This document shows, piece by piece, positions 26,611-35,059 of a DNA stretch of 64,000 nt. The stretch spans positions 930,001 to 994,000 of the forward strand of contig NZ_JANQBB010000001.1 of the NCBI RefSeq assembly GCF_024721975.1. Reading direction: 5' to 3'. This DNA comes from Paenibacillus endoradicis. Its GTDB lineage: Bacteria > Bacillota > Bacilli > Paenibacillales > Paenibacillaceae. The first letter of the stretch is position 1, and the number at the start of each line of letters is the position of its first letter. Both the position numbers and the translations under genes were made by a program. The notes beneath the pieces were generated by a model, which was not told the origin of the DNA, did no database searches, and saw only the letters and a program-made list of their open reading frames with translations.

Positions 26611-27006
26611 ATGCTAGGAATGAAGCGGAGCGAACTGTCTGCTCGTACAGGAGTTAGCATTGCGACTCTACGCTATTATGAGTGCATCGGTATTCTTCCG
26701 GCCCCTAAGCGGGCTCCCAACGGGTATCGAATGTATACGGAAGACTATGTGATACAAATTCAATTTATCAAAGCAGCTCAATCGCTTGGGTATGAATTAA
26801 AAGAAATCGGAGCAACGCTACAGCTTCTTGTTCGGGATATGGACATAGAGGCGTTGAAAGAGCTCGTAAGGAATAAAATTGTTGAAATTGAGACCAACAT
26901 TCGAGAGCAGCAAAGGCTGCAAACACTGTTGTCTGGGTTATTGCAAACAAGCGATGAAGATATTCAAAATTTTATTTCATCTTTCAGAGTCTCTGAAGAT
27001 TGTTAA
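26611..27006 (+). CDS. MerR family transcriptional regulator
   Basis: 131 residues: N-terminal winged helix (KRSELSARTGVSIATLRYYECIGILPAPKRAPNGYRMYTE) and a dimerising coiled coil; a single Cys at the end (SEDC). The start at 26611 is chosen because GGAGGAG sits 5 nt before it, inside the longer frame that begins at 26596. Short C-terminal domain without Cys clusters argues against a metal sensor; an organic or redox signal is more likely. Probably activates the promoter at 25041-25072. Confidence 0.88.
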   Translation: MLGMKRSELSARTGVSIATLRYYECIGILPAPKRAPNGYRMYTEDYVIQIQFIKAAQSLGYELKEIGATLQLLVRDMDIEALKELVRNKIVEIETNIREQQRLQTLLSGLLQTSDEDIQNFISSFRVSEDC

Positions 27007-27253
27007 TAACATACCTGCCAGAACAGGCTGAGGGAGTCAGGAATGACTGTCTTACCCTGTTTCATCAATACATTAGTTGTAAATTAGAAAAGTAGGAGAC
27101 ACTCCAATTTTGCGCAATGCAAGTGAACATTAGCACTTAAGATTCAATTAAACCACCGATTACCTACGCTTTCTACGAAATTTCAATAGGTGTATAATGA
27201 TTACGAGGAATACTTAAGAGTTATTAATTCTAAAGAGAGTGATATCGATTCAT

Positions 27254-28093
27254 ATGACCATTGAAATCAAAAATATATTGTCGAAGAAAATTTTAAGCGA
27301 GGCAAAAGGATATCTAGATATTGGATTTACACATACGTTGAATCCATACAGTGGTTGTGCTTTTTCTTGTAGCTATTGTTACGTAAGAGAAATGCCAATT
27401 CAAAAATTCAAAGATATTCCTTGGGGAGAATGGGTAGACATTAAAACAAATGCTGCAGAAAATTACCGAGAAGAACTTAATAAACTTCGCCGTAAGCACA
27501 AACCAGTGAATGTTTTTATGTCCTCTGCTACGGACCCTTACCAACCGATCGAGCGAAAGGCTGAAATTACTCGGGGAATTTTAGAAGCGATGATTGAATA
27601 CCCTCCTGATTTGCTTCAAATACAGACACGTAGTCCACTCATCTTAAGAGACCTTGATTTATTAGTCGAGTTAAAGAAATCTTGCGAAGTATTTGTTTCA
27701 ATGACGATAGAAACAGATCGGGATGATATTAAACAGATTTTTGCTCCGTTAGCGCCTGGAATCAAGTTGCGCTTAAAAGCATTAAAAAAAATGCACGAGG
27801 TAGGAATTACTACGCAAGCATCCATTTCGCCTGTATTGCCGTTTACCCCAGACTTTCCAAAATTGCTGGAGGGTATTGTAGATCGAATATGGATCGATAC
27901 ACTACATATTGGTGATGGATCGATGGGTAAACGATCGGAGCGGCTAGGAATGCCTCAGTTGTTTGCAGTAAATGGTTTGTCCGCGTGGTACCAGAGAGAT
28001 ATCCATATTCGAGTTGAGAAGTATTTTCTAAAAACGTTTCCTCTCGATATGATACATGTATCACGAAATGAAGCTTTTCCAAATCAGAAATAA
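27254..28093 (+). CDS. Radical SAM protein, SPL/Rv2578c-like
   Basis: About 279 residues. The 4Fe-4S motif is NPYSGCAFSCSYCYVREM (CxxxCxxC), followed by SSATDPYQPIERKAEITRGILE, as in spore photoproduct lyase-like radical SAM proteins. The central barrel is complete. The stand-alone members have no proven reaction. The start is uncertain: ATG 27254 or GTG 27239, neither with a well-spaced SD. It is monocistronic, with a terminator at 28173-28205. Confidence 0.85.
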   Translation: MTIEIKNILSKKILSEAKGYLDIGFTHTLNPYSGCAFSCSYCYVREMPIQKFKDIPWGEWVDIKTNAAENYREELNKLRRKHKPVNVFMSSATDPYQPIERKAEITRGILEAMIEYPPDLLQIQTRSPLILRDLDLLVELKKSCEVFVSMTIETDRDDIKQIFAPLAPGIKLRLKALKKMHEVGITTQASISPVLPFTPDFPKLLEGIVDRIWIDTLHIGDGSMGKRSERLGMPQLFAVNGLSAWYQRDIHIRVEKYFLKTFPLDMIHVSRNEAFPNQK

Positions 28094-28172
28094 CTCTAAA
28101 TTTTAAAAAGAAAAGTTAGATTTTGCTATAGGTATCATCGCAACAAAAATGTGTACTGAAGACATAGTAAAG

Positions 28173-28205
28173 AAGGTTGCCTCTTCTATTGAGACAACCT
28201 TTTTT
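28173..28205 (+). terminator. Terminator after the radical SAM gene
   Basis: AAGGTTGCCTC pairs with GAGACAACCTT (one mismatch), followed by TTTTTT. Confidence 0.8.
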
Positions 28206-28352
28206 CAATATATATACCCTCACCCTCTATTAATTCTATGAGGATTCTGCTAAGATTCTATTGTCTCAATATGAATAGTCATATTGTTGCTCGCATACAT
28301 CCAGAATGGTTCGACGAAATAATTACTATAACTAGAAAGGTGGTACTACGCG

Positions 28353-29666
28353 ATGACGCATGAACCCCAGAATAGAAGTAACAGTGGTGATCGCGCTTAT
28401 GTCGATTCCACAGAGATGCAACGGAAGTTATATAAAAGATCCTTACTTATTATTGTCCTTTCACAAATTTTTGGAGGAGCTGGACTTGCTGCCGGAGTAA
28501 CGGTAGGCGCACTGCTTGCGCAGGATATGTTAGGGTCAGAAAGTTATGCAGGCATTCCAACCGCATTGCTTACGCTTGGCTCTGCTTTGGCTTCATTGCT
28601 GGTAGGACGACTGTCACAACGACATGGACGCCGATTGGGACTTGCTGGAGGATTTATTACCGGAGGACTTGGAGCGATCGGGGTCATCACGGCCGCGCAA
28701 TTGAATAGTGTAGCCCTATTGTTCGTATCACTGCTTATCTATGGAGCAGGAACGGCAGCAAACTTGCAAGCGCGATATGCAGGAACAGATTTGGCAATGC
28801 CGAACCAACGCGCCAAAGCGATTAGTATTGCAATGGTTTCAACTACTTTCGGGGCAGTTGCCGGTCCAAATACGGTTGAAGTTACGGGTCGTTTTGCCAC
28901 GGCAATCGGTTTTCCAGCCCTTACGGGTCCGTTTCTATTAGCTGCCTTGGCATTCATCTTGGCGGGGGTAGTTTTATTGATCTTTCTTCGTCCCGATCCA
29001 TTGCTTGTCGCTCGAGAGCTGGCTAAGAATACTATATTACCTTCTCGACTGGCAACCGACAATAAGAAACCACAGATTAATAACAACAGAGGGCTAGTTG
29101 TAGGGGCAGCGGTAATGGTATTGACCCAAATCGTCATGGTCGCGATTATGACAATGACTCCAGTCCATATGAAACATCATGGTCATAGCTTAGGAGATAT
29201 AGGATTAGTTATAGGTATTCACATAGGTGCCATGTATTTACCATCACTTATTACAGGTGTTTTAGTCGATAAATTTGGTCGTACCTTCATGTCAATTACT
29301 TCAGGGGTGGTTCTATTATTCGCAGGAATTGTAGCTGCAATAGCGCCTCCTGATTCAATGGTTGTACTTATCATTGCTCTTGCATTACTGGGAATCGGTT
29401 GGAATTTCGGATTAATTAGCGGTACCGCAATTATTGTAGATGCAACTGATCCTACAACTCGTGCAAAAACTCAGGGAACTATAGATGTGTTAATTGCACT
29501 AGCTGGGGCCTCAGGTGGAGCACTCTCGGGTATGGTTGTAGCACATTCAAGTTTTGCAACACTTTCACTTGTTGGAGGTGGACTTGCACTATTACTTATT
29601 CCAGTTGTTATATGGTCACTAAGCAAACGAAATATACCAGCATCGCAAAATATTCCGTTTAACTAA
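28353..29666 (+). CDS. MFS transporter
   Basis: 437 residues, 12 helices, with a polar N-terminal tail. Motif A appears as LVGRLSQRHGRRLGLAGGF and helix 5 reads STTFGAVAGPNTVEVTGRFA; the second half has the repeat motif VLVDKFGRTFMS. It belongs to the DHA-like efflux group. GAAAGGTGG precedes the ATG. No regulator gene lies next to it. Ends before a strong bidirectional terminator. Confidence 0.85.
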   Translation: MTHEPQNRSNSGDRAYVDSTEMQRKLYKRSLLIIVLSQIFGGAGLAAGVTVGALLAQDMLGSESYAGIPTALLTLGSALASLLVGRLSQRHGRRLGLAGGFITGGLGAIGVITAAQLNSVALLFVSLLIYGAGTAANLQARYAGTDLAMPNQRAKAISIAMVSTTFGAVAGPNTVEVTGRFATAIGFPALTGPFLLAALAFILAGVVLLIFLRPDPLLVARELAKNTILPSRLATDNKKPQINNNRGLVVGAAVMVLTQIVMVAIMTMTPVHMKHHGHSLGDIGLVIGIHIGAMYLPSLITGVLVDKFGRTFMSITSGVVLLFAGIVAAIAPPDSMVVLIIALALLGIGWNFGLISGTAIIVDATDPTTRAKTQGTIDVLIALAGASGGALSGMVVAHSSFATLSLVGGGLALLLIPVVIWSLSKRNIPASQNIPFN

Positions 29667-29714
29667 CTCAGTAAAATCGACTGTCCGAGTTGAAAACAAA
29701 AGGTTAATATATAA

Positions 29715-29765
29715 AAAAACATGACTAGGCTGCCAATAATATTTTGGCAGCCTAGTCATGTTTTT
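29715..29765. terminator. Bidirectional terminator, 22-bp perfect stem
   Basis: Arms 29715-29736 and 29744-29765 are perfectly complementary, with A and T tracts on opposite sides, between convergent genes. Confidence 0.93.
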
Positions 29766-29777
29766 ACTGTATTCGCG

Positions 29778-30371
29778 TTACTTGCTAAAACCAGCTATTT
29801 TCCATTGATTGTTTTCTTTTACTAATAGGTACTTGGACTGTGTGTATTTGAGCTTAGTATCGGCACTATCTTTGTAATAGAGATCAACCAACACATCCGT
29901 TTTTTCAGTTGTTGTGTTTTCAAAAATGAAGTGGTTCGTTATTAGAATATTTAGATCAGGGAATGTCGGAAAATTTTCAAGCCCTTCTTTAGTGAAGAGA
30001 GTTTCATATGCTGTTTTGTCCCCGGAATTAATTGCTTTCACTTGGCTGTTAATTAAATTTACAAATTCTTTATTAGGGCTGCTGAATTCTTTCTCCCCTT
30101 CGAGGTAAAAGTAATCATCATTGATTTCTATTTGCCCTTGTTTTGCATTCCACTTAATGTCTTTGTCGAGTAAATTGGTTACTTCACGTAGCGGAACATA
30201 AGTGGTGTCTTTATAGTTAAGTATAGGTGCAGTTGAATTATACTGCTCACCATTCACAATAATGGGGGCGGATAATTTCGTAAGGATATACTTCACTTCA
30301 TCAGCAGCCCAAATAGTAGTCGCGCCAACAAAAACAAGCACAGACATTGCGATTATTACTTTCTTTTTCAC
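29778..30371 (-). CDS. Secreted protein with copper-amine-oxidase-N-like stalk domain
   Basis: 197 residues. Signal peptide MKKKVIIAMSVLVFVGATTIWA. Residues about 35-90 (PIIVNGEQYNSTAPILNYKDTTYVPLREVTNLL) are the copper amine oxidase N-terminal-like fold that is common in secreted Paenibacillus proteins. The rest (about 100-195) resembles SnoaL/NTF2-like secreted domains (YETLFTKEGLENFP...YLLVKENNQWKIAGFSK). The start is GTG at 30371, set by an exceptionally complete SD AAGGAGGTGAT; the longer frame from TTG 30392 runs through the SD itself. Role unknown. Confidence 0.8.
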   Translation of the reverse strand: MKKKVIIAMSVLVFVGATTIWAADEVKYILTKLSAPIIVNGEQYNSTAPILNYKDTTYVPLREVTNLLDKDIKWNAKQGQIEINDDYFYLEGEKEFSSPNKEFVNLINSQVKAINSGDKTAYETLFTKEGLENFPTFPDLNILITNHFIFENTTTEKTDVLVDLYYKDSADTKLKYTQSKYLLVKENNQWKIAGFSK

Positions 30372-30570
30372 TGAGTAATCACCTCCTTCCAAATTAAGGT
30401 GAATATTAACTTTTTTTCAAATTTCATTTCGATAAATAGAAAAAATAGGGGGATTTGTTATACTCATTAAAATTACTATTGCGACATTGATTGGTAAATC
30501 GTATCATTTATACAACATATTATCTGGTTATCATGAAACTGCTACTGAAGTTGATAAGGGGGGATTTAAT

Positions 30571-31125
30571 CTGAAGGAGAACATAGTATGGAATGAAGAT
30601 TTTATAGCCAAAGAGAAACTCACAAAGGAAGAAAGATTGATAATTATCTCTGAAATACCTCAAATTATCAATTCTATTAGAAAACTAGTTAACCCTTTGA
30701 CTGAATCTCAACTTGAGTATACATATCGCGAAAGTGGATGGACAATTCGCCAAGTAATAAACCATCTCGTAGATAATGATATAAATGCATATTTTCGATT
30801 TAAGCGTGGATTAACCGAAAGTGATCCAATGGTAAGTTCTTATCGAGAAGATTTATTTGCAGAACTAATAGACTATCAAATAGTTCCCATCAATCGGTCA
30901 TTATTGTTTCTAGAAATGCTACATCAAAGATTTTCATATTTATTAACTCATTTAGAACCTATTCAATACGATAAAACTATTTCTACGGAAGTGCTTGGTA
31001 GCATAACGCTAGACATAGCAATTCAAAGATTTGTGTGGCATAACGTTCATCATATTAAGCAAATTGATAAGGCTATACAAAAGAATATTTTTAACACTGA
31101 ATCAAGTACCTATAAGAAGCAATAG
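30571..31125 (+). CDS. DinB/YfiT-like metal-dependent hydrolase or thiol transferase
   Basis: Family hallmarks are ESGWTIRQVINHLVDNDINAYFRFK (first His) and the C-terminal WHNVHHIKQI (His pair), as in YfiT/DinB bacillithiol-transferase-like four-helix proteins. The frame is open upstream to TTG at 30487, but that has no SD. GGGGGG at 30558-30563 is 7 nt before CTG at 30571, giving a 184-residue protein MKENIVWNEDFIAKEKL-like that matches the family length, so a CTG start is proposed. May conjugate or hydrolyse thiol-modified electrophiles (family inference). Confidence 0.75.
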   Translation: MKENIVWNEDFIAKEKLTKEERLIIISEIPQIINSIRKLVNPLTESQLEYTYRESGWTIRQVINHLVDNDINAYFRFKRGLTESDPMVSSYREDLFAELIDYQIVPINRSLLFLEMLHQRFSYLLTHLEPIQYDKTISTEVLGSITLDIAIQRFVWHNVHHIKQIDKAIQKNIFNTESSTYKKQ

Positions 31126-31217
31126 TTAGTATTAAGTAGTTACTACTATGAAGTTGTTAGATGAATCTCTTCCTGAATGTTTTCTTCCTCAACGACTTCA
31201 CCATAAAATAAATAATT

Positions 31218-31772
31218 CTAGTCGTTATTAGATTGTTCGGTAAAAATAGCAAGGTACACTACTTCTTCGGAAATCGGATATACACGATGCTCTTCCATAG
31301 AATTAAAATATAAAGTATCACCGGAAGTTAATCTATATTGTATATTCCCAACTTGATAGTTCATTTCACCAGAAATAACGTAAATGAATTCTTCACCCAA
31401 ATGTGAAAAGGTATGCGTGTTGGGAGTTCCTTTATAGGCACGAAACAAGTAGGGTTGCATAAGTTTATCTCGTTTTGAGGGAGCAAAAGGAAAAAATGAA
31501 TACCCTTTGTTAGTATCGATCCACTTATTAAGTGAATCGTATTGATCTTTTGTAACTAGTATAGTGCCTAAATCACTTTCATCTTCTAGTAAGTCTGCGG
31601 TTCTTACACCGAGAGCCGTAGCAATTTTCATAAGTGTTGCAACCGCAGGCATAGCTCCACCACTTTCAATCTTAGAAAGCATGCTTTTAGTAATACCAGC
31701 AATTAAAGCAATATCCTCTTGCGTTCGTTTTTGTTCTTTACGAATAAGACGAATTCTTCGGCCTAGTTCCAT
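31218..31772 (-). CDS. XRE-cupin regulator of the Tm-1/ABC operon
   Basis: 184 residues: N-terminal helix-turn-helix (RRIRLIRKEQKRTQEDIALIAGITKSMLSKIESGGAMPAVATLMKIATALGV) and C-terminal cupin (about 105-180, HTFSHLGEEFIYVISGEMNYQVGN...LTSGDTLYFNSMEEHRVYPI). This class usually senses a small metabolite in the cupin pocket. Divergent from the operon at 32055-39695. Its own -35 TTGAAT overlaps one of the ATTCAAC boxes found on both sides of the gap, so autoregulation is likely. Confidence 0.9.
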   Translation of the reverse strand: MELGRRIRLIRKEQKRTQEDIALIAGITKSMLSKIESGGAMPAVATLMKIATALGVRTADLLEDESDLGTILVTKDQYDSLNKWIDTNKGYSFFPFAPSKRDKLMQPYLFRAYKGTPNTHTFSHLGEEFIYVISGEMNYQVGNIQYRLTSGDTLYFNSMEEHRVYPISEEVVYLAIFTEQSNND

Positions 31773-31803
31773 CCATAATCCTCCTATGATATAAGTAACA
31801 TCT

Positions 31804-31833
31804 ACTATAATTCAACTTATTAGAAAATTCAAC
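31804..31833 (-). promoter_or_regulatory. XRE gene promoter with two ATTCAAC boxes
   Basis: On the minus strand TTGAAT (31827-31832), 17 bp, TATAGT (31804-31809). Boxes ATTCAAC lie at 31810-31816 and 31827-31833, 17 bp apart. Confidence 0.65.
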
Positions 31834-31915
31834 AAAATGACAAAAACAAATAAATTGTCTTATAAATAGGGGCTTTATGTCGATAAATTTTTCGGTAAAA
31901 GCGTCATTAAACCCA

Positions 31916-32009
31916 TTGTAAATATTTATATGCAGGAATATAATGAAATCAATTCAACTAGGTTGAATAAAATGTTAATAAGTTGAATTAGAATGGAGGT
32001 TTGTTGAAT
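31916..32009 (+). promoter_or_regulatory. Operon promoter with repeated ATTCAAC/GTTGAAT boxes
   Basis: TTGTAA (31916-31921), 17 bp, TATAAT (31939-31944). At the expected start point lies the palindrome ATTCAACTAGGTTGAAT (31952-31968). Further GTTGAAT copies occur at 31982-31988 and 32003-32009, spaced by 20-21 bp, i.e. on one face of the helix. The block 31962-31988 is an inverted, slightly altered copy of 31810-31833. Confidence 0.65.
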
Positions 32010-32054
32010 TTCATTCGTGTTAGTGCTGAATTTCAATTGATTGGAGGGAGCTGT

Positions 32055-33287
32055 ATGGCAACTATCTGTCTTATTGGAGCAATGGATACTAAGGGGAAAG
32101 AATTTCAATTTTTAAAAGATCAAATCCTGATGCAATCGCATCAAGTAATTGTAATTGATACGGGAGTTATAGGAAATTCTCAAATTGAAGTAGATATAAA
32201 TCGTCACGAAGTTATGGATGCGGTGAACGGTAGCATAGAAGAATTAATTGCGTTTTCAGATCGTGGTAAGAGCATTGGAAAAATGGCCGAAGGTACAAAA
32301 CTTATCGTGCGTAAACTAATCGAAGAAAGAACTATTCAAGGAATAATTGGGATGGGCGGTACAGCAGGTACAACACTAGCTAGTACCGTTATGTTAGCCT
32401 TACCTATCGGTTTTCCCAAACTAATTATATCAACCGTCGCATCTGGTGATACCTCTAGTTATGTTGGCACGAAGGATATTATTATGATTCCTTCTATTGT
32501 TGATATTTCAGGAATTAATCGTATAAGTAAGCAGATTTTATCTAAAGCAGCTGGAGCAATGTGTGGCATGGTAGAAATGAAAGACTTCGAAAGTCTAGAA
32601 GAAAAGAATGGTGTTGTGAAACCAATTATTGCTGCTAGCATGTTTGGTAATACAACAACGTGTGTCGAGAACGCTAGAAACCTATTAGAGCAGCAAGGGA
32701 ATGAAGTTCTCGTTTTTCATTGCACAGGAATTGGTGGGAAAACAATCGAGAGCTTGGTTGAAGGGAACTATATTGATGCAATTCTAGACATTACAACTAC
32801 AGAATGGGCGGATGAGATTGTAGGAGGTATATTTGCAGCTGGCAATACACGGGGAGATTCCGCTGCAGAATTAGGCATTCCACAGGTGATCGTTCCAGGA
32901 TGTGTAGATATGGTGAATTTCGGTAACATTGCAACCGTTCCCAAGAAATATGCAAGCCGTCAATTGTATGAATGGAATACGAACACTACCTTAATGCGTA
33001 CCACTCCAGCTGAAAATAGATTGATAGGTGAAAAGCTAGCCGATAAAGCAAATTCAAGTCATGGACCCGTTGCATTTATTATACCAAAGCAGGGATTTTC
33101 CATTTTAGATAGTCCAGGACAATTGTTTTGGGACCCTGAAGCAGATGAAGCATGTATCCAGGCAATTAAAGAAAATATTAAACCCCATATTCAATATATA
33201 GAGCTAGATTGTAATATTAATGATCCGCAAGTGTCCGAATACGCAGTTTCTATATTAGTTTCAATGATGACGAAGGGGGAGAATTAG
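32055..33287 (+). CDS. Tm-1-like ATP-binding protein (UPF0261 family)
   Basis: 410 residues beginning MATICLIGAMDTKGKEFQFLKDQI, with IGMGGTAGTTLASTVML, GVEMVNFG-like CVDMVNFGN and a C-terminal PKQGFSILDSPGQLFWDPEAD, all matching the UPF0261/Tm-1 N-terminal family. Plant Tm-1 binds ATP and inhibits a viral replicase; the bacterial job is unknown. The partner C-terminal TIM-barrel domain of Tm-1 is encoded separately as the last gene of this operon (38859). GGAGGGAGC sets the start at 32055. First gene of the operon. Confidence 0.88.
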   Translation: MATICLIGAMDTKGKEFQFLKDQILMQSHQVIVIDTGVIGNSQIEVDINRHEVMDAVNGSIEELIAFSDRGKSIGKMAEGTKLIVRKLIEERTIQGIIGMGGTAGTTLASTVMLALPIGFPKLIISTVASGDTSSYVGTKDIIMIPSIVDISGINRISKQILSKAAGAMCGMVEMKDFESLEEKNGVVKPIIAASMFGNTTTCVENARNLLEQQGNEVLVFHCTGIGGKTIESLVEGNYIDAILDITTTEWADEIVGGIFAAGNTRGDSAAELGIPQVIVPGCVDMVNFGNIATVPKKYASRQLYEWNTNTTLMRTTPAENRLIGEKLADKANSSHGPVAFIIPKQGFSILDSPGQLFWDPEADEACIQAIKENIKPHIQYIELDCNINDPQVSEYAVSILVSMMTKGEN

Positions 33288-33288
33288 T

Positions 33289-34284
33289 ATGAAGCAATAC
33301 AAGGTTGGTTTAATTGGTGCAGGTGGAGTAACTGAATTACATTTAGAGGGCTATAAAGCACACCCTGAACGAATCCAAATCGAAGCGATTTGTGATCCGA
33401 ATGAAACACTATTGAATCAAAAAGCCGAGCAATATCAAATTCCGAAGCGTTATACTTCAATCGAGGAATTTATTGCTAACAGTGAGGTTGATATTGCAAT
33501 CGTCTGTACACCTACCTCCATTCGTAAGCAAGTAGTATTTCCTTTGCTAGAGGCAGGCTTCCCGTTATTTGTGGAAAAGCCTTTTTCAGATACGCTAGTT
33601 GAGGCTCAAGAGATTACAGATAAAGCAAAGAGCTTAAATATTCCAATAGCAGTGAACCAAAATTTCCGATTACATTTCCCATTCTATTTGGTTAAAGAGC
33701 TAGTAAAAAATAATCGAATCGGAAAAGTAAATAGTATGATTTTTAATAACTTTTTCTTTCGGCAAGACCAAGGTTGGAGAACTCAATGCGAACGAAATGC
33801 AATATCTGTCATGGGTATCCATTGGATAGACGGTTTTCGGCAAGTACTGGGTGAAGAGGCTACAGCTGTCTCTAGCCTTATGACTTCTTCAAATTCCATT
33901 CAGTGTGTAGGCGAAACAGATTCACATGTTCAAGTGGAATTCGAAACAGGGGCAATTGCTTCGTATACACAGAGCTTCTCTTCAGCCTTCAATCGTACGG
34001 AGTTAATCGTTATTGGAGAGACGGGCACATTACATTGCGAGCATGGCGCCGTACATTTATACGAGGTGGGAAATCGAACGGCTGTAGATAGCTTCAGTAA
34101 TGATCTAAGTCGTGAGTATGCAACGTTTGATGGTCTAAATCAACTGATTGACTGGATCGAGACTGGTAAGGAATCAGCTAATAGTGCGAATGACAATCTA
34201 AAGACTGTAGCTATTTTGGATGCTGCTTATCGATCTAAAGTGGAAAATCGAAGAATTGAGCTTCACCAAGGAGTGATTCAATGA
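33289..34284 (+). CDS. Gfo/Idh/MocA family dehydrogenase
   Basis: 331 residues: Rossmann start KVGLIGAGGVTELHLEGYKAHP, EKPFSDT (the conserved EKP Lys), and a C-terminal alpha/beta domain with MGIHWIDGFRQVLG holding the usual HxxD-like pair. Such enzymes oxidise or reduce sugars, inositols or sugar acids with NAD(P). AAGGGGGAG before the ATG; 1 nt after the Tm-1-like gene, 4-nt overlap with the next (ATGA), so tightly coupled. Substrate not known. Confidence 0.9.
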   Translation: MKQYKVGLIGAGGVTELHLEGYKAHPERIQIEAICDPNETLLNQKAEQYQIPKRYTSIEEFIANSEVDIAIVCTPTSIRKQVVFPLLEAGFPLFVEKPFSDTLVEAQEITDKAKSLNIPIAVNQNFRLHFPFYLVKELVKNNRIGKVNSMIFNNFFFRQDQGWRTQCERNAISVMGIHWIDGFRQVLGEEATAVSSLMTSSNSIQCVGETDSHVQVEFETGAIASYTQSFSSAFNRTELIVIGETGTLHCEHGAVHLYEVGNRTAVDSFSNDLSREYATFDGLNQLIDWIETGKESANSANDNLKTVAILDAAYRSKVENRRIELHQGVIQ

Positions 34285-35039
34285 GTATAAAGATCGCTTT
34301 CTCCGCACCGACTGCCACTCCATCAGAACAAGATCAACTCTTTCAACAATATCAAGTCATTGGATATGATGGACTACAATTAAAGCATGGTCAGTATGCA
34401 CAGTATTTGCTAGAACCTGAATTATTTCTAGAACAGTGGGGTCATCTTCCAGGTATTGCATCAGCGTTAATTATGGGAGGGCAGTTGAATGAAGAAACCA
34501 TTCAAACTCTTAAACCTATTGTCAATTTTGCTAAGAAACTAGGAACGGATAAAATTGTGTTTTGTCATGGTGTAAGCAGAGCTACAGTAACTCATAATGA
34601 TATAAAAGATTTTGGTAGAAAGCTTTCACAGATCGGACTGTATACCGCAGAACAAGGAGTAAAGCTTTCCTTACATCATCATTATGACCAACCCGTCATG
34701 TATCGTGAGGATTTTGATCTTTTTTTTGAGAATGCTGAGCAGGGTTCCATTGGTTTGACAGTAGATACTGCCCATTTGGTCAAATCTGGAATCGCGGATG
34801 TTGCTGAAGTGCTTTCTAGTTTTTCAAGTGTGATAGACAATATTCATCTTAAAGATATAAAAGGAAACGAATGGAAAGTGCTAGGTGAAGGTACGATTGA
34901 TTTTACGACCATTTTCAATCAGCTTGCAAAACAAAACTATCAAGGTTGGATATCAGCAGATGAGGAAAGTGGGGGAGATCTGATCGTAGGTATGCAGTCC
35001 TGCTATTCCTTTATTAATTCAATGCTACATAAATCCTAA
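34281..35039 (+). CDS. Sugar phosphate isomerase/epimerase-like TIM barrel
   Basis: 252 residues, AP endonuclease family 2/xylose-isomerase-like barrel. Metal-ligand segments are visible: LSLHHHYDQPV, LTVDTAHLVKSG, NIHLKDIKGNEW and the late ADEESGG Glu. Family members isomerise or dehydrate keto-sugars such as 2-keto-myo-inositol. Overlaps the upstream dehydrogenase by 4 nt; together they suggest an oxidised sugar or inositol path (inference). Confidence 0.87.
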   Translation: MSIKIAFSAPTATPSEQDQLFQQYQVIGYDGLQLKHGQYAQYLLEPELFLEQWGHLPGIASALIMGGQLNEETIQTLKPIVNFAKKLGTDKIVFCHGVSRATVTHNDIKDFGRKLSQIGLYTAEQGVKLSLHHHYDQPVMYREDFDLFFENAEQGSIGLTVDTAHLVKSGIADVAEVLSSFSSVIDNIHLKDIKGNEWKVLGEGTIDFTTIFNQLAKQNYQGWISADEESGGDLIVGMQSCYSFINSMLHKS

Positions 35040-35059
35040 CTAAGGCGAGTGATACGAAC

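Noticed and set aside
27008..27060. Possible terminator after merR
   Set aside because: Only short interrupted pairing (AACAGG/CCTGTT plus inner fragments) and no T tract.
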